Origin: Sediminibacterium sp.
GTDB taxonomy: Bacteria > Bacteroidota > Bacteroidia > Chitinophagales > Chitinophagaceae
Assembly: GCA_027487895.1 (NCBI GenBank)
Contig: JAIYCS010000051.1
Coordinates: 1-64,000, forward strand
Direction: 5' to 3'
Length of the DNA stretch: 64,000 nt
In this document: in pieces, positions 38,769-48,668 of the stretch
Layout of the letters: every line of letters starts with the position of its first letter
Position numbering within the stretch: the first letter of the stretch is position 1
The notes under the pieces: model-generated
Databases searched by the model: none
Seen by the model: only the letters and a program-made list of their open reading frames with translations
What the model was told of the DNA's origin: nothing
Position numbers and translations under genes: made by a program

Positions 38769-40172
38769 TTATTTGCGCTTAAAAATACTTTTTTCTTTTG
38801 CCATTTTTTCAATGTCGGCAACGGTTCTTGGAGAAGAAGCCGATAAGTTTTGATTGCCAGTTGGGGTAATTAAAATATCATCTTCAATTCTTACACCAAT
38901 GCTCCACCACTTTTTATCGCAGTTGCTTCCTGGTGGAATATAAATACCTGGCTCCACTGTTAATACCACACCCGGATCTAATGTGCGAGGTCCCATATCG
39001 TGTACATCTAAACCTAAATGGTGTGAAGTGCCGTGTGGGAAATATTTGCGGGCTTCTGCTTCTGTTTTTACAATACCAAGTGCAACAAGTCCTTTGTTGA
39101 TAACGGCTCTTGCAGCTGCATCAACAGATGCAAACGGAGCACCTGGCTTACAAGCAGCGATACCAGCGTCTTGCGCTGCTAATACAAGTTCGTAAATGAT
39201 TTTTTGTTCTGGCGAAAACTTACCGTTAGCAGGAACCGTTCTTGTAACGTCTGCAGTATAACCATGGTATTCGGCAGCGCAATCGCTTAATAGTAAATCA
39301 CCATCGTTCATTAATTTCAGGTTGGTGATATAGTGAAGTACGCATGCATTTTCGGCAGCACCTACAATACTTGGGTAGCCAGGATATTCGGAACCATTTG
39401 TTTTAAAATGATATTCCATAATGGCTTGTGCTTGGTATTCTGTCATGCCTGGTTTAATAGCGCGCATCACGTCGTTGTGGCCTTCACAACTAATAGCAGC
39501 AGCTTTAGCAATGAGTGCAATTTCTTCTGGTTGCTTGATACCTCTTAAGCCTGATAAAATAGCTTGCAAACTGCGCGCGGCAACTGGTTTTTTTGTTGCA
39601 GCAATAGCGCTATCAACAATAGTAGCCATGCGGGTTAGAGGATCTACGTTTCTTTTGTACGTCGAAAAAATGTCTTCGCTTTTATACGCTGTAAATACAG
39701 AATCGATATTTGAAAAATCGATGGTGTTAGCGCTAAATTTATCGTTGATAAAAACGTTGGCAATTTTATATTTTTCTTGTACGCCCTCTACGCCTAAAAT
39801 TTTTCCGGTCCATAATTCTCTTTGCGGATCACGGTTTTGAACAAAAATAAATTCGGTACCTGTTTTATCTAAAATGGTAACAGGCTGCTTGAATAATAAG
39901 AGCACCGCATTAGGCTCTTCTAAACCGGTAAAGTAGTAGAAGTTTTTATTTTGAGAATATTGAAAATCAACATCGTTGGTTCTTACACGCACCTGCGATG
40001 CAAAGAAAATACCCACGCCATTTGCAGAGAGTTTTTCTTTAAATGCAGCCCTGCGTCCAGCATGGAACTCGGGTGTTAAATAATCACTTGGATAGAGGGT
40101 TGTTTGCTGAGCAAAAACGAGTACTGGTGCCATAAAGGTGAGCACCCACATCATCACTTTCTTTTTATTCAT
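38769..40172 (-). CDS. Xaa-Pro aminopeptidase (M24B), secreted
   Basis: Signal peptide; LLSDCAAEYHGYTADVTRTVPANG; HGTSHHLGLDVHDMG; VLTVEPGIYIP; GVRIEDDILIT. Confidence 0.93.
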   Translation of the reverse strand: MNKKKVMMWVLTFMAPVLVFAQQTTLYPSDYLTPEFHAGRRAAFKEKLSANGVGIFFASQVRVRTNDVDFQYSQNKNFYYFTGLEEPNAVLLLFKQPVTILDKTGTEFIFVQNRDPQRELWTGKILGVEGVQEKYKIANVFINDKFSANTIDFSNIDSVFTAYKSEDIFSTYKRNVDPLTRMATIVDSAIAATKKPVAARSLQAILSGLRGIKQPEEIALIAKAAAISCEGHNDVMRAIKPGMTEYQAQAIMEYHFKTNGSEYPGYPSIVGAAENACVLHYITNLKLMNDGDLLLSDCAAEYHGYTADVTRTVPANGKFSPEQKIIYELVLAAQDAGIAACKPGAPFASVDAAARAVINKGLVALGIVKTEAEARKYFPHGTSHHLGLDVHDMGPRTLDPGVVLTVEPGIYIPPGSNCDKKWWSIGVRIEDDILITPTGNQNLSASSPRTVADIEKMAKEKSIFKRK

Positions 40173-40284
40173 GGTATTTAAATTTATCCCGCTAAAGCTA
40201 TAGGATTTCTCTGAGTAAGAGAAAAAAAATGGATAAAGGGGCTAAAGCGCCTTTTTTAGGGAGAATGGCTTATTTTTGCCCTGT

Positions 40285-41763
40285 ATGAGTAAGCCCGCGT
40301 TAACCCCACAAGAAAATAATTTTCAGGCCATTATATCGCATGCCAAAGAGTATGGATTTGTGTTTCCTAGTAGTGAAATTTATGATGGATTAAGTGCCGT
40401 ATATGATTACGGTCCGTACGGGTCTGAACTTAAAAAAAATATTAGGGATTATTGGTGGCATAGCATGACCCAAATGCATGAAAACATTGTGGGTATTGAC
40501 GCTGCCATTTTTATGCACCCAACCACCTGGAAGGCGAGCGGGCACGTAGATAATTTTAGCGATCCCATGATCGATAATAAAGACTCTCAAAAACGCTACC
40601 GTGTAGACCATTTGATTGAAGCCAAAGCCGATAGTTTACGTGCGGCCGGAGCGGCAGCGGAGGCCGATGCCTTGCTAGCACAAATGGACCAGCTTTTAGC
40701 GGCCGAAAATTTTGAAGGCTTAAAAAATCTACTAACAGAACAAAAAATTACTTGTAGTGTAAGTGGTACCTCTAACTGGACCGATATTAGACAGTTTAAC
40801 CTCATGTTTGATACGCAGTTAGGTTCTGTGGCCGAAGACGCAAACACGATTTACCTGCGTCCAGAAACCGCACAAGGTATTTTTGTAAACTTTTTAAACG
40901 TGCAAAAAACAGCACGTATGAAAGTGCCTTTTGGTATTGCACAAACAGGTAAGGCCTTCAGAAATGAAATTGTTGCCCGTCAATTTATATTTAGAATGCG
41001 TGAGTTTGAACAAATGGAAATGCAATTTTTTGTTCGTCCTGGCACGCAAATGAAATGGTACGAATATTGGAAGGAAGCGCGTTTAAAATGGCACACCGAT
41101 TTAGGTATGCCTGCAAATAAATATCGTTACCACGACCACGTTAAATTAGCGCACTACGCTGACGCGGCACTCGATATTGAATTTGAATTTCCATTTGGTT
41201 TTAAAGAGTTAGAAGGTATTCATTCTCGTACCGATTTTGACTTAACCAGACACCAAGAGTTTAGTAAAAAGAAGCAACAATATTTTGACAACGATATCGA
41301 TGAAGCAACCGGAAAGCCTTATGGCAACTACATTCCGTACGTTGTAGAAACTTCTATTGGACTTGATCGTATGTTTTTAGCTGTGTTAAGTAATGCATAC
41401 GAAGAAGAAAAAATTACCAAAGAAGATGGTAGCACCGACGAACGCGTGGTGCTTCATATTCCAGCAAAAATTGCACCAGTAAAACTCGCTATTTTACCAC
41501 TCGTTAAAAAAGATGGTCTCCCAGAAATTGCACGTGAACTCATGGACAGTTGCAAAGGTCAGTTCAAATGTTTTTACGAAGAAAAAGATGCGATTGGGAA
41601 ACGTTACCGCAGACAAGATGCGATTGGTACGCCGTTTTGCGTAACCATTGATCACCAAACGAAAGAAGACCAAACGGTTACCATTCGTTACCGTGATGCG
41701 ATGACACAGGAGCGCGTGCATATTAGCAAGGTAAAAGAGATTGTGCTCGGAGCTATTGCTTAA
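40285..41763 (+). CDS. glyS: Glycyl-tRNA synthetase
   Basis: GFVFPSSEIYDGLSAVYDYGPYGSELKKNI; LRPETAQGIFVNF; PFGIAQTGKAFRNEI. Start refined to ATG 40285. Confidence 0.96.
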   Translation: MSKPALTPQENNFQAIISHAKEYGFVFPSSEIYDGLSAVYDYGPYGSELKKNIRDYWWHSMTQMHENIVGIDAAIFMHPTTWKASGHVDNFSDPMIDNKDSQKRYRVDHLIEAKADSLRAAGAAAEADALLAQMDQLLAAENFEGLKNLLTEQKITCSVSGTSNWTDIRQFNLMFDTQLGSVAEDANTIYLRPETAQGIFVNFLNVQKTARMKVPFGIAQTGKAFRNEIVARQFIFRMREFEQMEMQFFVRPGTQMKWYEYWKEARLKWHTDLGMPANKYRYHDHVKLAHYADAALDIEFEFPFGFKELEGIHSRTDFDLTRHQEFSKKKQQYFDNDIDEATGKPYGNYIPYVVETSIGLDRMFLAVLSNAYEEEKITKEDGSTDERVVLHIPAKIAPVKLAILPLVKKDGLPEIARELMDSCKGQFKCFYEEKDAIGKRYRRQDAIGTPFCVTIDHQTKEDQTVTIRYRDAMTQERVHISKVKEIVLGAIA

Positions 41764-42503
41764 CCATAAATCTCTAAGTGGATGTCTTTCTTGTCGTAAC
41801 CGGCTGCCATGATGCGCTGCTTGGCTTCGTCAATCATATTTTTCCAGCCACACAAATAAAACTGTGCCGGATTTTTTGCAGCCAATAACTGCTCGTACAC
41901 AGCGTGTACATACCCGTTATGCGCGCCATCAGGAACCGCGTCTTCTCTAGAAAAAACGGGGTGATAAAAGAAATTTTTCTCTTGATTTTCTAATGCTTTT
42001 AACTCGTGGCCATATAAGCAGTCGTGCATTTTTCGGCAACCAAAAATTAAGTGAATATTTTTATGTGCTATCTTTTGTTGATGTATCCAATTCACCATAG
42101 ATCTAAATGGCGCAACGCCCGTACCCGTACAAATTAAATAAAGGTCTTTGTCGAGTGTATCAGGTAGTGTAAATACGCCTACCGGGCCTCTTAAAGTAAT
42201 ATTGCTGCCTACTTTTATTTCATTGAATAAATAGGTGGTTCCAAGGCCTCCTTCTAATAACACAATAACCAGTTCTATAATGTTGCTGCCATCCGGTGCA
42301 GATGCAATGGAGTAACTGCGCCAGCGTTTGTTGGTTTTTTCGTGAATGGGTAAATCGAGTGTCACAAACTGCCCAGGCTTAAAATTAAAACTGTCTAGCT
42401 CTGGAATTTGAATCCAAAACCGCCGCGTGCTTTCCGATGCGTCTTCAATTTTGATGACCGTTCCTGTGCGCCAAGGCTCTAACATAGTTTTAGTCTTTGA
42501 CAC
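41760..42503 (-). CDS. FAD/NAD(P)-binding oxidoreductase (ferredoxin-NADP reductase family)
   Basis: RRYSIASAPDG-like RSYSIASAPDG; GPVGVFTLP; LICTGTGVAPFRSMV; FYLCGWKNMIDE. Confidence 0.92.
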   Translation of the reverse strand: MSKTKTMLEPWRTGTVIKIEDASESTRRFWIQIPELDSFNFKPGQFVTLDLPIHEKTNKRWRSYSIASAPDGSNIIELVIVLLEGGLGTTYLFNEIKVGSNITLRGPVGVFTLPDTLDKDLYLICTGTGVAPFRSMVNWIHQQKIAHKNIHLIFGCRKMHDCLYGHELKALENQEKNFFYHPVFSREDAVPDGAHNGYVHAVYEQLLAAKNPAQFYLCGWKNMIDEAKQRIMAAGYDKKDIHLEIYG

Positions 42504-42562
42504 AATTTAAATGAATGTAGCCGAACTATAAAAAATAAGTTGCTCGAAAAAAATGGGACAAA

Positions 42563-42593
42563 AAAAATCCGAGGGCGAAGCCCTCGGATTTTT
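42563..42593 (-). terminator. Intrinsic terminator of the metalloprotease gene
   Basis: AAAAATCCGAGGG-CGAAG-CCCTCGGATTTTT; a second hairpin GATCGAAA/TTTCGATC at 42595-42614 precedes it on the minus strand. Confidence 0.85.
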
Positions 42594-42632
42594 CGATCGA
42601 AAAAAATTTCGATCTCAATCAAATTCAAAATA

Positions 42633-45212
42633 TTATTTAGGATCTAACGACAACTTAATCGTTTGTGCTAAATCTGCTAAATGCATTTTGCTCATTTTGT
42701 CTGTAGTAGAAGCCATTGCTGCGTTTACAGTGCCTTTAAGGGCTACTAATTGCGCACGAGCAATGCTATTTACGTCACTACGGCTATTGTAGCCAGATCC
42801 GTAAGGATTGTTAAATCCGCCACCGCCGCCAAAACTAATGGTAATACCACCAGCACTTGCTTTAGGGTTGATGATCGCATCTAATTTATCTACATAACTC
42901 TTTTGTAACATTCTGCGGTACATGTCTATTGCTTTGCCAGACTTTAACTCGCTAAATAAATCGTTTTGTAAGTCGTTGATCATTTCGGTAGCAGCATATA
43001 CTTTGTCTGCACCAAAACGGTCTACGTTAACTTGCATGCGGTGTAAACGGTCTGTGCTTAACATAGATGCTAAAGCACTTTCTTGTGCACCTGCAATTGG
43101 ATCAGAAGAACCAGGAACGTTTATTTTGTCCCAAATTCTTTTGTCAATCAACCAAGTTGGTGTTTGGAATAATTGTCTGTTCAAAAATCCTAATGCATCT
43201 TTTTGATGTTGCTTAGGTGTTGGCTCATAAACAGCTACACCACTTGCAGATGTTTGGAATGTTTCATATACACCACCTACGTTGCGGCTTACATGACCAA
43301 CGTATCTTCTAAATTGGCCTAATAATTGACCATAAATTACAGCAACGTTTTCGTTTAAATCACCTTCTTCAGTTGTATACTCAGGAAGTTTGGCAAGTAA
43401 ACGTTGTAAGTTTTTAACACCATAATCACTCGCTTTTACAGCGTTGTCACTAAGGTCTTCAGACTGGCTACGTGGATCTTGCGTGTTACCACCTTCGTAG
43501 GTGCCAAACCAAGCACGAGGGTTTGCTTTAAGTGTTTCAGTAATTAACTTATTGCTCGCTAATTTAGTTTCTTCTTCTGTGTTACCTGGAATATATCCAT
43601 AGCCCCAACGAATAGCCCATAAATCATAATCACCAATGCGTGGGTATAAGCCTGCTTTAGAAATATTGTCTTCTGGTTGTGCTACATAGTTAAAACGAGC
43701 GTAGTCCATGATAGAAGCGGTGTGACCGTTTGCTTCTACCCATGTTTTATCACGTAATTTTTCTACTGGGGTTTTGCTACTGCTACCCATGTTGTGTCTT
43801 AAACCTAAAGTATGTCCTACTTCGTGAGAAGAAACGAAACGAATTAAATCGCCCATTAAATCATCATCATATTTCATGCTTCGCGCACGTGGATCAACCG
43901 CTGCAGTTTGAATCATGTACCAATCGTGTACAAGCTTCATAACGTTGTGGTACCAGCCAATATGGCTTTCTAAAATTTCTCCACTGCGTGGATCGTGTAC
44001 GTTAGGACCGTATGCGTTTTCTGTTTCAGAAGCAAAATAACGCACTACAGAATAACGCGCATCTTCTAGGCTCATAGTGGTATCATTTTCTGGCCACTCT
44101 TTACCTACAATTGCATTTTTGAAACCAGCTTGTTCAAAAGCTTTCTGCCAATCATTAATACCTAAAATTAGGTGCTTACGCCACTGCTTTGGAGTTGCAG
44201 GATCGATGTAATAAATGATTTGTTTTTTAGGCTCTACTAGTTCACCTTTTTTCCATTTTTCTACGTCTGCATCTTTTGGCTCTAATCTCCAACGTACTGC
44301 AAATTCTTTGTTCTCTACTTTTTGTTGGTTGTCGCCAAACACAACATAATCATCTGTAAAGAAACCTACACGCTTGTCTGCAATCCTTGCTGCCATTGGC
44401 TTTTCAGGTAGTAGTAAAAGCGAAGTGTTTAATTCAATCGTAATCGCGTTGTTGCCATTAGCTGTTGGAATCGATGCTGTAGGCGTAGGACTTGGGGCGC
44501 CAAATCCACCACCAGCTGCCGAAGAACCAAAAGTTTTTACGGTTCTAATTTCGGTATTAATTGGGTAGGTAGAAATTTTGTCGATATAAGATCTATCTGC
44601 AGAAATTTGCGTTAAGCTTAATGAGCGCTTTACTTGAGAACTAACACTTACTAAAGGGTTGTCACCTTTAAAGTAATCGGTTACATCAATTACCACACCG
44701 CTGCTATCTTTTGAGAAAGCTGCAATTGGGAAAGCTGCTGCAATAGCATTTAAATTTGAATTGGTAACAGCTTTGTAAATATCATCTGTTGGATTTGCAT
44801 TATTAATAAGTGCAATACCACGTAAAAAGATATTACTGCTTGGTCCTTTTTCAAAAGCCATGGTTTGTTGGTTGGCAATTTCACCACCATAAACACCACG
44901 TCCGCCTCCTACTGCAGGTACTTTAATATAGCGTGTTACAGCTAATATTTGACGGCCCATAAGGCTATTTGGAATTTCAAAGTAGTATTTGTCTTCTACC
45001 TTGTGTACGGTAAATAAACCCTTTTGTGATATAGCTTTTGAGGTGATCACGTCTTTAAATGCTTTTGGAGCTTGACGTGCACCACCCATACCGGCCATGC
45101 CAGCCATGCTTGGCATACCCGCTCTAGCACCAGGTGCTTGCGTGGAGTCTCTTTGTTGTGCGGTACCCATTGTCGTAACTAGGAGCGCCGCCGCGATAAA
45201 ATAGTTTTTCAT
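42633..45212 (-). CDS. Zinc-dependent metalloprotease, DUF5117/DUF5118 type
   Basis: Signal peptide; FVSSHEVGHTLGLRHNMGSS zinc motif; DARYSVVRYFASETENAYGPNVHDPRSGEILESHIGWYHN. Confidence 0.92.
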   Translation of the reverse strand: MKNYFIAAALLVTTMGTAQQRDSTQAPGARAGMPSMAGMAGMGGARQAPKAFKDVITSKAISQKGLFTVHKVEDKYYFEIPNSLMGRQILAVTRYIKVPAVGGGRGVYGGEIANQQTMAFEKGPSSNIFLRGIALINNANPTDDIYKAVTNSNLNAIAAAFPIAAFSKDSSGVVIDVTDYFKGDNPLVSVSSQVKRSLSLTQISADRSYIDKISTYPINTEIRTVKTFGSSAAGGGFGAPSPTPTASIPTANGNNAITIELNTSLLLLPEKPMAARIADKRVGFFTDDYVVFGDNQQKVENKEFAVRWRLEPKDADVEKWKKGELVEPKKQIIYYIDPATPKQWRKHLILGINDWQKAFEQAGFKNAIVGKEWPENDTTMSLEDARYSVVRYFASETENAYGPNVHDPRSGEILESHIGWYHNVMKLVHDWYMIQTAAVDPRARSMKYDDDLMGDLIRFVSSHEVGHTLGLRHNMGSSSKTPVEKLRDKTWVEANGHTASIMDYARFNYVAQPEDNISKAGLYPRIGDYDLWAIRWGYGYIPGNTEEETKLASNKLITETLKANPRAWFGTYEGGNTQDPRSQSEDLSDNAVKASDYGVKNLQRLLAKLPEYTTEEGDLNENVAVIYGQLLGQFRRYVGHVSRNVGGVYETFQTSASGVAVYEPTPKQHQKDALGFLNRQLFQTPTWLIDKRIWDKINVPGSSDPIAGAQESALASMLSTDRLHRMQVNVDRFGADKVYAATEMINDLQNDLFSELKSGKAIDMYRRMLQKSYVDKLDAIINPKASAGGITISFGGGGGFNNPYGSGYNSRSDVNSIARAQLVALKGTVNAAMASTTDKMSKMHLADLAQTIKLSLDPK

Positions 45213-45563
45213 TGGTCAATTAAGTTGTTGAATAATGCTTTAAAGATAGGGCGGTATATAATTCACTCCTTTATTTTTTAGACGAACTTGGATGAATGGC
45301 AAAATAAATTAAACAAATCGGTGAAAAATTGTGGATTTTGAGCTAATAAGCCGCTTATACTGAGTTATTTAGGCCTTTACATAGGCCCTAAAAATTATTT
45401 TTCTGTAACCAAATTTGGCTATTTCAATAAATTAACTAATTTGTAAGCCCCTAAGGGTTTATTTGAAGAAGTTTTATGTTTAAAACGTTTTTTTTATTAG
45501 CATTGTAGGGACAAATTTTTAAATCGGTTTTAATTATTTAAAAAACAAAAAATCTATCGAATC

Positions 45564-46430
45564 ATGGCTGAGACAAAACCAACTGCAACAGCTGCAAAAA
45601 GTAGTTCAACTGCACAACCTAACAAAAGCAGTAACTTAATTGCAACAATCGCTCCAATTGCTTGTATTATTGGCGGTTACCTTATTTGGCGCGTATTATT
45701 AGGCAGCGCTTCAAACTTTACAACTCCTGATCCTGATGCTAGCCATTGGTTTTGGCCTAACCACAAAGGACCTAAAGGAACTTTCACAAAAATGTATGAA
45801 GGTGGTATCATTGTACCTATCCTTATTGGTTGCTTATTAACGGTATTAACTTTCGTTATCGAAAGATTATTAACAGTATCTAAAGCTTCTGGTAAAGGAA
45901 ATATTGCTGAGTTTGTACGTAAAGTGCAATATCATTTAGCAAACAAAGACGTTGAAAAAGCGTTAGCAGAGTGCGATAAGCAACAAGGTTCTGTAGGTAA
46001 TGTAATGAAAGCAGGTCTTAAGAAATACAAAGAAATGATTTCTAATACTGAACTTACTACAGATCAAAAAGTATTAAACATTCAAAAAGAAGTAGAAGAA
46101 GCAACAGCACTTGAACTTCCAATGTTAGAAAAGAACTTAGTATTCTTATCTACTATCGCATCAGTAGCAACCCTTTTAGGTCTACTAGGTACGGTAATGG
46201 GTATGATCCGTTCATTCTCTAAATTAGGTGATGAAGGTGGTGGAGAAGCTGCTCGTGAACTTTCTCAAGGTATCTCTGAGGCCCTTTACAATACGGCTTT
46301 AGGTATTGGTACTTCTGCAGTAGCGATCATCATGTACAACGTATTTACAACTCGTATCGATGCAGTTACTTACGGTATTGACGAGTCTGGTTTCACATTA
46401 ACACAAAGCTTTGCTGCAAACTACAAATAG
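45564..46430 (+). CDS. exbB: MotA/TolQ/ExbB proton channel family protein
   Basis: LERLLTVSKASG-like region; IASVATLLGLLGTVMGMIRSF; ISEALYNTALGIGTSAVAIIMYN. Confidence 0.93.
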   Translation: MAETKPTATAAKSSSTAQPNKSSNLIATIAPIACIIGGYLIWRVLLGSASNFTTPDPDASHWFWPNHKGPKGTFTKMYEGGIIVPILIGCLLTVLTFVIERLLTVSKASGKGNIAEFVRKVQYHLANKDVEKALAECDKQQGSVGNVMKAGLKKYKEMISNTELTTDQKVLNIQKEVEEATALELPMLEKNLVFLSTIASVATLLGLLGTVMGMIRSFSKLGDEGGGEAARELSQGISEALYNTALGIGTSAVAIIMYNVFTTRIDAVTYGIDESGFTLTQSFAANYK

Positions 46431-46499
46431 TTGATACCAACTATCATGTATTGCACAATGTTTTGAATTTTAATCTGAGAACCTAATAAATTATTAACA

Positions 46500-47147
46500 A
46501 TGGGAAGAGCCAAATTACCACGTAAGAGTACCAACATAGACATGACGGCTATGTGTGATGTGGCGTTCCTTCTATTGTCATTCTTTATCTTAACAACAAA
46601 GTTTAAACCTGCCGAAGCTATCGCAGTTACCACGCCAAGTTCTGTGGCAGCAAAAATAGCTCCAGACAAAGACGTTGTTTTGATAACAATCGACAAAGAT
46701 GGGAAAGTGTTTCTTACGATGGATAATGAACAAATTAAAGAAGTAGTGGCTAATACACTTAATACCACCATGAACCTAGGCGTAGACGTAAATGCGTTTA
46801 AAAAAGCTGGTTTTTATGGTGCTCCATTTAGTGGCCTTGCTTCATTCCTTCAAATCCCTGAAGAAAAACGCAAAGGAGACCTCTTACCAGGTATTCCAGT
46901 AAAAGATTCTACTGACAACCAGTTAAATACTTGGATGCGCGTTATCAAAGATGCGTACATGGGTAAAAAAATGAATCTCTTATTAAAAGGCGACAATGCT
47001 TCAAAGTTCCCTGCATTTAAAGCGGTGATCGATGCTTTCAAAAAGAACGACGAACAGAAGTTCCAAATGATTACAAATCCTGAAAGCGTTCCAACCGGTA
47101 CAGAATTATGGAAACTAACAATGGCGGGTGAGAAGAGAGAAGAATAG
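46500..47147 (+). CDS. exbD: ExbD/TolR family biopolymer transport protein
   Basis: STNIDMTAMCDVAFLLLSFFILTTKFKP. Confidence 0.92.
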   Translation: MGRAKLPRKSTNIDMTAMCDVAFLLLSFFILTTKFKPAEAIAVTTPSSVAAKIAPDKDVVLITIDKDGKVFLTMDNEQIKEVVANTLNTTMNLGVDVNAFKKAGFYGAPFSGLASFLQIPEEKRKGDLLPGIPVKDSTDNQLNTWMRVIKDAYMGKKMNLLLKGDNASKFPAFKAVIDAFKKNDEQKFQMITNPESVPTGTELWKLTMAGEKREE

Positions 47148-47183
47148 ACAATATATCATTCACGAAAATTAAATGCTACTATC

Positions 47184-47729
47184 ATGGCAGAAATGGATAC
47201 ATCGAGTGGCGGGGGTCATAAAAAGGGCCCCGGGGTCAAAAAAGGGAAGAAGCTTTCTACCCGTGTAGACCTAACACCCATGGTTGACTTGGGTTTTCTA
47301 CTCATTACATTTTTTATTTTCACCACAACCATGAGTCAGCCAACTGCGCTGAAACTCATGTTGCCAAAGGATGCAGATAAGCCAGAAGAACAAAATAAAG
47401 CAAAAGAGTCAGGTGTTATCACCCTTTTATTAGGAAAAGACAATACTGTTTTTTACTACGAAGGTCAACTAGACAACACAGCTTCTAACTTTAAGTCTTC
47501 TAACTTTTCTGGAATTCGTGAAGTGTTGCTTGATAAAAAAAGCCGCACACCCGAAAAAGATTTGGTAGTGGTGTTAAAAGCATCTTCAGAAAGCACGTAT
47601 AAAAACGTGGTTGATATTTTAGACGAAATGACTATTAACGTGTTAAAGCGTTATGCATTAGTTGATATATCAAAGCAAGAAGAAGAGCTTGTAAAAATAT
47701 CTGTAGCAAATGCTGCAGGGGCAAACTAA
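47184..47729 (+). CDS. exbD: ExbD/TolR family biopolymer transport protein (second copy)
   Basis: TRVDLTPMVDLGFLLITFFIFTTTMSQPTALKL. Confidence 0.93.
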   Translation: MAEMDTSSGGGHKKGPGVKKGKKLSTRVDLTPMVDLGFLLITFFIFTTTMSQPTALKLMLPKDADKPEEQNKAKESGVITLLLGKDNTVFYYEGQLDNTASNFKSSNFSGIREVLLDKKSRTPEKDLVVVLKASSESTYKNVVDILDEMTINVLKRYALVDISKQEEELVKISVANAAGAN

Positions 47730-47750
47730 TTATTTAAAGAAGAACCGATC

Positions 47751-48575
47751 ATGGACGTAAACAAAATATTAACAGCGGATATTCTCGATATTATTTTCGA
47801 GGGTAAAAATAAAGCGTACGGTGCTTATGATTTAAGACGCACCTACGAAAAGCGTGTCAAAATTGCCTTAGCTGGTACGTTTGCCATTTGCCTTCTTTTG
47901 TTCGTTGGTTCTATTGTTGCTAATTCATCTTCTAAAGGCAAATCTCAAATTATTGTTGAAGACGTTAATTTGGAAAATGTAAAAGAAGAAAAAAAGCCTG
48001 AACCACCGCCACCGCCACCACCACCAAAACAAGAGCCTCCAAAAATCGAAATGGCCAAATTCACTCCTCCAAAAATTGTGAAGGATGAAGAAGTAAAGCC
48101 TGAAGATGAAATCAAAGAGGTTGAAAAATTGGAAGACACCAAAATTGGTACTATCAACCAAGAAGGTGCTAAAGATGATGGTATTGTGGCTCCTCCAGTA
48201 GAAAAAGGTACTGGTACGGTAGAAGCACCAAAAGAAGAAGATTACGATAGGGTATTTACCGTGGTACAAATTCCTGCAGAATTCCCTGGTGGATTACCTG
48301 CATGGGCTAAGTACCTTGAGCGTAACCTTAATCGTGATTTACCTGTAGATAACGGAGCACCTCCCGGAAAATACACTGTTATTGTATCATTTATCGTTGA
48401 TAAAAGCGGCGGTATCTCTGAAGTACAAGCAGAAAATGATCCAGGTTACGGAACCAAAGAAGAAGCGGTTCGTGTAATTAAAAAAGGTCCATCATGGAAG
48501 CCAGCTGTTCAAAACGGCCGAAACGTAATTTATCGTCACAGACAATCAATTACATTCATGGTTTCTGAAGAATAA
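47751..48575 (+). CDS. tonB: TonB family energy transducer
   Basis: Single N-terminal TM, proline-rich PEPPPPPPPPKQEPPK, C-terminal TonB domain (GGLPAWAKYLERNL...VSFIVDKSGGISEV...WKPAVQNGRNV). Confidence 0.93.
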   Translation: MDVNKILTADILDIIFEGKNKAYGAYDLRRTYEKRVKIALAGTFAICLLLFVGSIVANSSSKGKSQIIVEDVNLENVKEEKKPEPPPPPPPPKQEPPKIEMAKFTPPKIVKDEEVKPEDEIKEVEKLEDTKIGTINQEGAKDDGIVAPPVEKGTGTVEAPKEEDYDRVFTVVQIPAEFPGGLPAWAKYLERNLNRDLPVDNGAPPGKYTVIVSFIVDKSGGISEVQAENDPGYGTKEEAVRVIKKGPSWKPAVQNGRNVIYRHRQSITFMVSEE

Positions 48576-48596
48576 TTGGATACTCAAGTATCTTAC

Positions 48597-48625
48597 AAAA
48601 AGCCACCGAATTTCGGTGGCTTTTT
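48597..48625 (+). terminator. Intrinsic terminator of exbB-exbD-exbD-tonB
   Basis: AAAAAGCCACCGAA-T-TTCGGTGGCTTTTT. Confidence 0.9.
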
Positions 48626-48652
48626 GTTTTCATTTCATTTCGTGTACTTTTG
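48623..48652 (+). promoter_or_regulatory. Promoter of mnmE
   Basis: TTTG (48623-48626)-N18-TACTTTTG (48645-48652). Confidence 0.65.
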
Positions 48653-48668
48653 ACAAAATTTAAAGCCG

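Noticed and set aside
39421-39840. 139-aa ORF opposite the Xaa-Pro aminopeptidase
   Set aside because: Overlaps conserved peptidase motifs on the other strand, no independent support.
47925-48269. Antisense ORF of 114 aa rich in Phe/Trp/Arg (and a Gly-rich one at 47945-48157)
   Set aside because: Artefact of the proline/glutamate-rich linker of tonB read on the opposite strand.
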